From the NCBI RefSeq assembly GCF_001552355.1, contig NZ_BCRA01000040.1, positions 1-47,916 on the forward strand: DNA of 47,916 nucleotides. The letters are read 5' to 3'. Both the position numbers and the translations under genes were made by a program. The stretch comes from Microbacterium resistens NBRC 103078. Its GTDB lineage: Bacteria; Actinomycetota; Actinomycetes; Actinomycetales; Microbacteriaceae. A model generated the notes under the pieces. It was not told the DNA's origin and made no database searches. It saw only the letters and a list, made by a program, of their open reading frames with translations. Position 1 is the stretch's first letter. Every line of letters begins with the position of its first letter. Shown here one piece after another: positions 9,996 through 16,470 of this stretch.

Positions 9996-10009
9996 ATCAG
10001 ATATCTGAT
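9996..10009. promoter_or_regulatory. Perfect palindrome, candidate operator of the sugar operon
   Basis: ATCAGATATCTGAT is its own reverse complement. It is AT-rich in a GC-rich region and lies in the 210-bp gap between the divergent binding-protein gene (start 9945) and the response regulator (start 10156). Position and form fit a dimeric FadR-type GntR regulator such as the one at 5196-5885. No experimental support. Confidence 0.55.
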
Positions 10010-10155
10010 AACTCGTCAAGAGTCGCGGGTTCCCGCACGGCCCGGCCGGTTCGTATGCTGAGAGTCGACGTTTCTGACGATTCGGGGAACGGCGGTCCTG
10101 TGCCACCGTGGGGGGCCGCGAGGTGTGCGCCGCGCGCACGGTGGCAAGGGGAGAC

Positions 10156-10803
10156 ATGTATCGGATCGCGGTCATCGAGGACCATCTGCTGCAGCGCAAG
10201 TACGCGATGGCGTTGATCAACGCACAGTCCGACATGTCCGTGGTGTACGACGGGGAGGACCTCCCGTCCTTCATGACCTGGCTGGAGTCGACGGACCGGC
10301 TCGCACGGCCGAACCTGGTCCTGCTCGACCTCATGGTCGAGCGCGGGCCGCACGCGAAGCCGAAGACCGTCCGGCGTCTGCTCGCGACCGGGATGCGCGT
10401 GGTGCTCTTCTCCGCGCTCACCTCACCGCCTCTGGCACGGCGGATGATCCAGTTGGGCGTCCACGGCCTGATCGGAAAGCGCGACACGGAATCCAGCATC
10501 CTCGCGGCCCTGCGCGCGGTCCTCTCCGGACAGTGGTGGGTCTCACCGGAGCTCGCGGTGCTGATCGCGCAGGACCCGAACCAGCCCAAGCTCAGCGATC
10601 AGGAGGAGCGGGCCCTGATCCTGTACGCCTCCGGCCTCTCGATCGAGGCCGTCGCCTCCTCCATCGGCGTCCGGCCGGACACGGCCAAGAAGTACCTGCA
10701 GCGGGTCCGGAACAAGTACGCGGCCGTGGACCGGCCGCTGTCCTCCCGCGCGGAGTGGAGCAGGACCGCCGCGCGCGACGGGTACCTCACCCTCCACGAC
10801 TGA
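10156..10803 (+). CDS. LuxR/NarL-type response regulator
   Basis: Two-component regulator, 215 residues. The receiver domain has the acidic pair E8-D9 (VIEDHLLQRK), phospho-acceptor D58 (LVLLDLMVE), the switch Ser in LFSALT and the conserved Lys in LIGKRD. The C-terminus is a LuxR helix-turn-helix (LSDQEERALILYASGLSIEA, then VRPDTAKKYLQRVRNKY). ATG 10156 follows AAGGGGAGAC; longer upstream starts at 10108 lack a binding site. A sensor kinase follows at 11238 in the same direction after a 434-bp gap, and is the likely partner. Divergent from the sugar operon. Confidence 0.92.
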   Translation: MYRIAVIEDHLLQRKYAMALINAQSDMSVVYDGEDLPSFMTWLESTDRLARPNLVLLDLMVERGPHAKPKTVRRLLATGMRVVLFSALTSPPLARRMIQLGVHGLIGKRDTESSILAALRAVLSGQWWVSPELAVLIAQDPNQPKLSDQEERALILYASGLSIEAVASSIGVRPDTAKKYLQRVRNKYAAVDRPLSSRAEWSRTAARDGYLTLHD

Positions 10804-10825
10804 TCCGCAGGCCGGGCCCCCCGCG

Positions 10826-10872
10826 TGACCCCCGGCGGGGGTCAAATCGGCCGGAAGCGACCCCGCAGGGGT
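10826..10872. repeat. Two tandem GC-rich palindromes after the response regulator
   Basis: TGACCCCC-GGC-GGGGGTCA (10826-10844) and ACCCC-GCA-GGGGT (10860-10872) share the core GACCCC...GGGGT followed by GTCAAA-like bases. They begin 22 bp after the response-regulator stop. They could be weak terminators (no U-run follows) or tandem operator sites ahead of the kinase gene. Confidence 0.45.
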
Positions 10873-11237
10873 GTCAAAACGCCGGCACGGGAAGAACCCG
10901 AGGCGCCCGAGTCGTTGACTCGAGGGTGAGGGAGGCCACGGACGCCCTGCCATCACCGCGGAGATCGCGGGCATCGCAGGGCGTCAGCGATGCACGTCGG
11001 CGCACCGCGGTGATGTCGTACCGGTGATTCCGGATGCCTCCTTCTCGTCGGTCGGCGCCACGAGCCCTGGGGTCGGCTCGTGATCACGGGAGGAATCGCG
11101 TGCAGCATCGGACCGACGACCCCGCCACGCGGCGAGGTGCAGGAGTCGGGTTCGGATCGGCCATTTCCCCCCAGCGTCGATCCGGACCCGACCACGCCAC
11201 GGCCACTCGCGCCGTGCCCGCGTGAGAGGATCCCCGC
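10873..11237. other. Intergenic stretch without a recognisable gene
   Basis: This 365-bp gap precedes the sensor kinase. The short open frames in it on both strands have no ribosome binding site and no family resemblance. AGAGGA at about 11224-11229 is the kinase ribosome binding site. I see no RNA gene or mobile element. Confidence 0.5.
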
Positions 11238-13547
11238 ATGCCACGAGACACCGCATCACCGGGGAGGTCCCGCCGCGCCGCGCCGCGCTCGGACGCGGAC
11301 CGCTGGCTCGGCTCGAGCCTCTCCGACGCCATGCGCCGTGCGCAGTTCCTCGGTCTGGTGATGGTGCAGTTCCTGCTGATGGCCGCCGCCCTCGCCTCCC
11401 GGGTGGCCGTGCCGAAGACCACCGTGGTCCTCGTCGCCGCGGCGGTCGCCGTCGCCGGGATCCTCGTCCTCGCCCTCCGCGCGCCGGCGTTGGTCCTCAT
11501 CGTGCCCTACTATCTCGCCGTCGCGTTCTGGTTCGTCGTCGTTGTCGACCCGGACGATCCGCTCCTCGGCCTCCTGGTCCCGCTCACGGCATGGACGGTC
11601 ATCCTCCCGATCATGCTGCGTCCTGGCGCGTGGCCGGTCGTGGCGGCCGCCGCGCTCACGGTCGGGTTCGGCGGCGTCATCCTGCTCGCCCACCCGGACT
11701 GGGACCGCGCCGTGCTGAGCGCATCGGTGGCCACGAACGTCGTGCTCGTCGCGACGAGCGTGCTGTTCGCGAACGCACTGCGCCGGATCGCCGGCGCCCT
11801 GGACCGGCAGCGGGAGGAGGCGGCCGACGAGGAGCTGCGCGCCGAACGCGCCGGGGCGCTGCGGGAGACGACCGCCGAGTACGTCCGCGTGCTGCACGAC
11901 ACGATCATCAACACCTTCGGCGCGCTCGCGCGCGATCGCACCCGCGGCATGGATCCGGAGGAGGCCCGGGAGCGATGCCGACGAGACCTGGAGCGCATCC
12001 GCGACTTCCAGCGCCACCAGGTCGGCCGCGAACCCCGCTTCAGCCTGACCGACCTCGACGACGAGGGCCTCCCCGTCCGCTGGTCGGGGATCTCGGGCGA
12101 CGATCTCCGCCGCTTCCAGGCGCTGCTGCCCGCCCCGGTGCTCGACGCCGTCTACGGATGCGCGTCCGAGGCGGTCCGCAACGCGGCCAAGCACTCCGGA
12201 GCCGACCATGTCGCGATCGACGTCCGGTACGCGGACGACGAGCTGCGGATCGTCGTGTCGGACGACGGCTGCGGCTTCGATCGCACCCAGACCCCCTTGC
12301 GGGGGATCGCGTCCTCCCTGTTCGCACGGGGCCGGGCGCATGGGATCCGGGTGACGCTGCACAGTGCTCCCGGGGCGGGCACGACCGTGACCCTGGCCGT
12401 GCCGCTCAGCGCCCCCGGGCAGGACCCGGAGCCCGCCGGCCCGACGAGCGCGCCCCTGCAGACCTTCCTGCTGCGCACGGCCATGGCCTGGGTCGCCCAG
12501 GCCACCGCCATCGGACTCGCGCTGGAGACCATCCGCCCCCGGGAGGGCAGCCTGGCGGCCTACCTCCTGCTGGTCATGATCGTCACGAGCGGGGCCACGG
12601 TCTGGATCCGCTGCCGGGGCCTCGAGCCGGCACCGCGGTGGTTGGTCGCGCTGCTGCTCGCCGCGATCCCCGTGGCGAACGTGTGCGCGTTCGTCGCCGT
12701 GGACTACGGCGACGACGCGCCGTACCTGTTCCAGGGCATGTCGCTGACGGTCCTTCCCGTCCTGCTCCACGTCGCTCGCCCCTCGCTTCGAGCCTTCGTC
12801 GCGGCGCTCGTCACGCAGGTCCTCAGCGTCGCCATCATCGCGGCGACGGCGACGGTGGGGCACCCGGACGCGACGACGGAGATCGTCCTGCTCGCCGCAC
12901 CGCCGTTCGTGCTCACGATCGTGTGCCACATCTTCTTCCGGCTGTTCCGCTCGATCGGCGCGCAGATCGCACACACCCGCCTGGCCGCGGAACGCTCCGC
13001 CCGAGAAGCAGCGAGGCTCGAGGCAGCGACGGAGGTGCAGGTCCAGTGGAGCGCCTCCGGCCTCCGGAAGCCGCTCGAGCTGCTGCAGGCACTCGTGGAC
13101 GGCACTGTCTCACCCGCCGACCCCGAGACGCGCCGGCGATGCGGCGACGAGGAGACGTACCTCCGCCAGGTCAGCGCCGTGGCGCAGGACGCGACCCGGA
13201 TGACCCGGTGGTTCACCCTCGCGCTCGCGGAGTCTCGCCTCAGGGAGGTGCGCCTGCACCTGCACTCGCCGGATCAGGTGCGGATCGACGACGCCCGGGC
13301 CGATCCCCTCGGTCGTCTCGTCCTCGACTGCATCGCGCAGAGTCGGCCCGGCAGCGAGCTCGTCGTGACGCTGCTCCCGCGCGGCGCCGATCTGCGGATG
13401 CTGCTCGTCGCGACCGGCGATCCCGAGCTCGCGGATCGCCTGGGCTCGTCCGCCTCGCGAACCCTGGACCTGGCGGTCGAGCGCTTCGCGGACCACACGC
13501 TCATCGAGGCGACGATGGCCGCACCGGCCCCCTCCCCGCGCTCCTGA
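11238..13547 (+). CDS. Membrane sensor histidine kinase with a second, degenerate kinase half
   Basis: Protein of 769 residues, about twice the usual size. Residues 35-180 hold about six membrane segments; a HisKA_3-type dimerisation helix carries H220 (YVRVLHDTIINTFGAL); the ATPase domain has the N box EAVRNAAKHSGA (N315) and G box SDDGCGFD (341-348) and ends near 391. A second membrane domain follows (about 410-570), then a helix and a 180-residue cytoplasmic part. Segments such as VDGTVSPADPETRRRCGDEE resemble the post-His region of NarL-partner kinases, but the phospho-His and the N and G boxes are missing, so I read it as a pseudokinase. ATG 11238 follows AGAGGA. Probable partner of the regulator at 10156. 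Confidence 0.85.
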   Translation: MPRDTASPGRSRRAAPRSDADRWLGSSLSDAMRRAQFLGLVMVQFLLMAAALASRVAVPKTTVVLVAAAVAVAGILVLALRAPALVLIVPYYLAVAFWFVVVVDPDDPLLGLLVPLTAWTVILPIMLRPGAWPVVAAAALTVGFGGVILLAHPDWDRAVLSASVATNVVLVATSVLFANALRRIAGALDRQREEAADEELRAERAGALRETTAEYVRVLHDTIINTFGALARDRTRGMDPEEARERCRRDLERIRDFQRHQVGREPRFSLTDLDDEGLPVRWSGISGDDLRRFQALLPAPVLDAVYGCASEAVRNAAKHSGADHVAIDVRYADDELRIVVSDDGCGFDRTQTPLRGIASSLFARGRAHGIRVTLHSAPGAGTTVTLAVPLSAPGQDPEPAGPTSAPLQTFLLRTAMAWVAQATAIGLALETIRPREGSLAAYLLLVMIVTSGATVWIRCRGLEPAPRWLVALLLAAIPVANVCAFVAVDYGDDAPYLFQGMSLTVLPVLLHVARPSLRAFVAALVTQVLSVAIIAATATVGHPDATTEIVLLAAPPFVLTIVCHIFFRLFRSIGAQIAHTRLAAERSAREAARLEAATEVQVQWSASGLRKPLELLQALVDGTVSPADPETRRRCGDEETYLRQVSAVAQDATRMTRWFTLALAESRLREVRLHLHSPDQVRIDDARADPLGRLVLDCIAQSRPGSELVVTLLPRGADLRMLLVATGDPELADRLGSSASRTLDLAVERFADHTLIEATMAAPAPSPRS

Positions 13548-13636
13548 GCCGACGCCCCGGGCCGGCGGCCAGCCGGCGCTGCACGGAGGTCTCGCGACGG
13601 CCGCGGCCTGACGGCACGGGGACGACACGGAGACGA

Positions 13637-13676
13637 CACGGGGCGGAAGGGCGGGGAACCGCCCTTCCGCCCCGTG
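13637..13676. terminator. Bidirectional hairpin terminator
   Basis: A perfect 18-bp stem (CACGGGGCGGAAGGGCGG with its complement) closes a GGAA loop. It lies between the convergent kinase (ends 13547) and surface-protein gene (ends 13682), with only a few bases to the latter's stop. No clear U-run follows on either side, as is common in actinobacteria. Confidence 0.8.
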
Positions 13677-13681
13677 ATCGG

Positions 13682-15568
13682 TCAGCGGGTGGACCGGCGT
13701 CGCGCCGCCATCAGGGTGAGCCCGGCGATGACCGCGAGACCGGCCGCGCCGGCCAGGGCGATCGGTGCCGCGGCACCGGTCACGGCGAGGTCGCCCCCGT
13801 GCCCGGGCTTCGGCGCCGACGGGCTCGGCGCCGAAGGAACCGGCGTCGGAGTCGGCGTCGACGGCACGCCCGGCGTCTCCCCCTCCTCGACCAGGACGGT
13901 CTGGGCCGGGTCGTCGATGTCCGTGTGCACGGCCACCGGCTCGCCATCGGGCTCCCCGGAAAGGCGCAGCTCCTCGAACGCCACGAGCGTCTCACCGGCA
14001 TATCCGGCCGGCACCACGAACGTCACATCCACGGACCCGTTCGGCTCCGTCGGCACGAACGTCACCGACCCCGTGATGCCCGTCGCCGAGCCGTCCGACT
14101 TCCGCATCAGCTCACCCGTCAGGGTGTACTCCGTACCCGGAGTCAGGTTCTGATAGGCGACCGTGTCGATGACCGTCCCACCGTTCCACCCCAGCACCCG
14201 GTCGCCGTCCGCCGAGTCCGTCAGCGAGGTCCCGATCGCCGGCGCGGGGGCCTGCGGGGCCTCCTCGACCACGACGGTCTGCGCCGGGTCGTCGATGTCG
14301 CGGTGGTCGGCCACCGGCTCCCCGGAGACCTCCGGACCGACGAAGAGATCCTCGAACGCCACCAGCGTCTCGCCCGCGTACCCCTCGGGGACGACGAACG
14401 TCACATCCACCGTGCCCTCCGCCGCAGCCGGCACGAACGTGGTCGATCCGGTGATCCCCGTGCCGGACCCGTCCGACTTGCGCATCAGCTCACCGGAGAC
14501 GGTGTAGGTCTCCCCGGGGGTCAGCCCCTCGTAGTGCACGGTGTCGACGACCGTCCCGCCGTTCCACGGCAGGATCCGGTCTCCGTCCGCGGAGTCGACG
14601 AGCGAGGTCCCGATCGCCGGCACGGCGCTTCCCGGCAGCGCGGCCCACGACACCGTGGCCTCCGCGTCGGTCGTCAGCGTGTCAGGGGCGATGAGCATCA
14701 TCGACTGCGCGTGGTCCTCCGCCGTCGGGGTCTCGCCCGGCGTGGTCGGCACGGAGAGGATCATGCCCGAGCTGCTCGACCCGGTGACGCTCGCGGTGAC
14801 GGTGGCGCTCCCCGCGACCGTGGCGGTGCGCAGGTCCAGGTAGAGCTCCTGCCCGTCGGTCACGCTGGACAGGTCGACGGGATTGCCGTCCGCGTCGGTC
14901 ACCGCGACCTCCGGGTCGACGGTGACGGTCGCGGCCGGCTGGTCCGTGGACACGACGAACGGCCCGACCAGGGAGCCCGCGGTGTGCGGGCCGGCCGGTG
15001 CGCTGACCGAGACCGAGACGTCGAACTCACCCGGAGTCATGCCGGGACTCGCGTTCGCGGTGTTCACGAGGTACCAGTACGCAGCCTCGGAGTCCGGGGT
15101 CTCGAATGCCCACGGCGCGTCGAATGTCAGGTCCGTGTACCGCCAGATCGCGTACTGCGCCGCCTCGATCGCGTCGTTGCGGGCGATGTCGGGCACGCCC
15201 GCGGCGGCCCCGAACTCCTCCAGGCTCAGCGCCGGATAGCTGTGGGCGAGCACCCAGAGCACCTTGCCCTGGACCGCCGGGTCGGTGAAGTAGTTGCTGC
15301 CGAGATAGTCGCCGGGGTCGCTGGCGCCGCCGGTGACGCCGGTCTTGGCCGGCACGTCGTGCTCGATGCAGTACGCCCAGTAGTCGGGCTCCCCGGTCGG
15401 CGTCCCGCTCGACCAGATCGGGTACAGTCCCGTCCCGCCGTATCCCTGCTTGCCGCCGATGTACACGGAACTGCCCGGCACGATCTCCGCGGCCGCGGCC
15501 GCCGAGACAGCCGCCGGCGCGACGACCGCCCCGAGCGCCAGTGCCGCGGCGACGAGCCACCGCCCCAT
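13682..15568 (-). CDS. Cell-wall-anchored protein with thioester and two ester-bond (VaFE) domains
   Basis: Surface adhesin-like protein, 628 residues. Signal peptide at 1-27, then a thioester domain with C67 (YWAYCIEHD) and Q138 (EAAQYAIWRYTD), which in this fold form a Cys-Gln thioester able to bind host or surface amines covalently. Residues about 185-315 look Ig-like. Two near-identical domains follow (318-432 and 444-558), each with IGTS, LMRKSDG, VAFE and DPAQTV; the expected Thr-Gln ester cross-links are T321-Q430 and T447-Q556. A Pro/Ser linker leads to LAVTG (594-598), a hydrophobic segment and RRRSTR, the class E sortase signal of actinobacteria. ATG 15568 is chosen for its AAGGA site; starts up to 15619 would lengthen the signal peptide. 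No sortase or pilin gene is adjacent. Confidence 0.85.
   Translation of the reverse strand: MGRWLVAAALALGAVVAPAAVSAAAAAEIVPGSSVYIGGKQGYGGTGLYPIWSSGTPTGEPDYWAYCIEHDVPAKTGVTGGASDPGDYLGSNYFTDPAVQGKVLWVLAHSYPALSLEEFGAAAGVPDIARNDAIEAAQYAIWRYTDLTFDAPWAFETPDSEAAYWYLVNTANASPGMTPGEFDVSVSVSAPAGPHTAGSLVGPFVVSTDQPAATVTVDPEVAVTDADGNPVDLSSVTDGQELYLDLRTATVAGSATVTASVTGSSSSGMILSVPTTPGETPTAEDHAQSMMLIAPDTLTTDAEATVSWAALPGSAVPAIGTSLVDSADGDRILPWNGGTVVDTVHYEGLTPGETYTVSGELMRKSDGSGTGITGSTTFVPAAAEGTVDVTFVVPEGYAGETLVAFEDLFVGPEVSGEPVADHRDIDDPAQTVVVEEAPQAPAPAIGTSLTDSADGDRVLGWNGGTVIDTVAYQNLTPGTEYTLTGELMRKSDGSATGITGSVTFVPTEPNGSVDVTFVVPAGYAGETLVAFEELRLSGEPDGEPVAVHTDIDDPAQTVLVEEGETPGVPSTPTPTPVPSAPSPSAPKPGHGGDLAVTGAAAPIALAGAAGLAVIAGLTLMAARRRSTR
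13895..14239 (-). repeat. Coding repeat, second ester-bond domain
   Basis: Encodes residues 444-558 of the surface protein. It matches 14273-14617 closely (for example SADGDR, GELMRKSDGS, GYAGETLVAFE, DIDDPAQTV in both). Duplicates like this can expand or contract by recombination. Confidence 0.8.
14273..14617 (-). repeat. Coding repeat, first ester-bond domain
   Basis: Encodes residues 318-432 of the surface protein; direct repeat of 13895-14239, separated by a short Glu/Pro/Ala linker. Confidence 0.8.
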
Positions 15569-15663
15569 CCGCGTGATCCTTCGTCGTTGCACGACCACAG
15601 AAGCCCCCATCCCCATCATGAATCGCGCACGCGGCCCCCGCCGCGCGCGCCTGTAGGACCGAT

Positions 15664-15692
15664 ATTCTGGCATGACTTGAAGGCGTGTTCAA
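15664..15692 (-). promoter_or_regulatory. Probable promoter of the surface-protein gene
   Basis: On the minus strand, TTGAAC (15692-15687) and CAGAAT (15669-15664) are separated by 17 bp, close to the TTGACA/TAnnnT pattern, about 95 bp before the start codon. It lies in the gap after the GntR gene, so the surface protein is likely transcribed on its own. Confidence 0.45.
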
Positions 15693-15737
15693 CGTGTTGC
15701 CGGAAAATGCCCCCCGGGCGGGGTCGCGGCCGCCCCG

Positions 15738-16400
15738 TCAGTCGGCGAGGAGCGCCTCGACGAGCCGCTGCTCGGCCGATGCGAGGTGCGCGGCGAGGAG
15801 GCCCGCGGCACGCTCGCCCTCTCCGGCCGCGACGGCGTCGAGCATGGCGGCGTGCTGCGCGGCAATGGCGGCGGCGTCGAGCAGTCGCCGCCCCTGCACC
15901 TGCGCCATGCAGAGGCGCACCTCGTCCAGGACGCTGCGGTACATCCGTGCAGTGCGGTCACTGTCGAGCGCGTCGATGAGGGCGGCGTGGAAGCGCAGGT
16001 CCGGGTCGACCGTGGCGGGATCCGGGCCGGGTGGCATCGCCAGGATCTCCGCGTTCGCCGCGGCGGCCGCCGCGGGCACCGACCGGGTCTCGGCGAGCTC
16101 GCGCAGCGCCGCGCTCTCCAGACGCGTGCGGGTGCGATAGACGTCGCGCACGGTTTCCGGGTCGATCTCCGCGACGCGGGCGCTGCGATGGGCGGTGCGG
16201 ACGAGCAGCCCGTTCGCGACGAGCTGCTCGATCGCCGCCTTCGCACTCGGACGGGCGACTCCGTACGCCTGGGACACGGCCGCCTCGGTCAACGGCGCGC
16301 CCGGGCGGATGTCGCCGTGGAGGATCCGCGCCCGCAGCTGTGCGGTGACGGCGTCCACGACGCCCACGACCCCGAGACCGGTCTCCGCGATGCTCGTCAC
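15738..16400 (-). CDS. GntR regulator with FCD domain (LldR-like)
   Basis: Regulator of 220 residues: winged helix at about 12-75 (PGAPLTEAAVSQAYGVARPS, then AKAAIEQLVANGLL) and FCD domain with D/H pattern (DLRFHAALID, QHAAMLDAV, AAHLASAEQR). It is divergent from the D-lactate-dehydrogenase-like gene; the 70-bp gap holds TTGTCTGACAA, which matches the TNGTNNNACNA pattern known for LldR/FadR-type regulators, so it likely represses that gene in response to a 2-hydroxyacid. Start is GTG 16400 with TAGGCT 6 nt upstream and no Shine-Dalgarno, pointing to a leaderless mRNA. Confidence 0.88.
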   Translation of the reverse strand: MTSIAETGLGVVGVVDAVTAQLRARILHGDIRPGAPLTEAAVSQAYGVARPSAKAAIEQLVANGLLVRTAHRSARVAEIDPETVRDVYRTRTRLESAALRELAETRSVPAAAAAANAEILAMPPGPDPATVDPDLRFHAALIDALDSDRTARMYRSVLDEVRLCMAQVQGRRLLDAAAIAAQHAAMLDAVAAGEGERAAGLLAAHLASAEQRLVEALLAD

Positions 16401-16406
16401 CGTTCC

Positions 16407-16412
16407 AGCCTA
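16407..16412 (-). promoter_or_regulatory. -10 box of a leaderless promoter for the LldR-like regulator
   Basis: TAGGCT, GGAACG (6 nt), GTG at 16400 on the minus strand; no ribosome binding site. Confidence 0.45.
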
Positions 16413-16437
16413 CCGACGCTCGCGCGAGTCGGTACAC

Positions 16438-16448
16438 TTGTCTGACAA
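16438..16448 (+). promoter_or_regulatory. GntR/FadR-type operator at the FAD/Fe-S dehydrogenase promoter
   Basis: TTGTCTGACAA is a perfect inverted repeat around a central T and fits TNGTNNNACNA. It directly follows a TACACT -10 box (16433-16438), so it covers the expected transcription start, a repressor position. The probable regulator is encoded just across the gap. Confidence 0.65.
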
Positions 16449-16470
16449 TCTTTCCCACCCGAGGAGCATC

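Noticed and set aside
10804..11237. Possible small protein or RNA in the gap before the kinase
   Set aside because: Short frames on both strands lack start signals; palindromes are present but no RNA family fold is recognised.
13621..13641. Direct repeat of ACGACACGG as a possible array
   Set aside because: Only two short copies next to the terminator; no CRISPR-like or variable-repeat structure.
11222..15979. A 1585-codon open frame on the plus strand
   Set aside because: High-GC codon bias gives long shadow frames. It covers the sensor kinase in another frame and the antisense of the surface protein; its composition is Arg/Pro/Gly-rich with no family motif.
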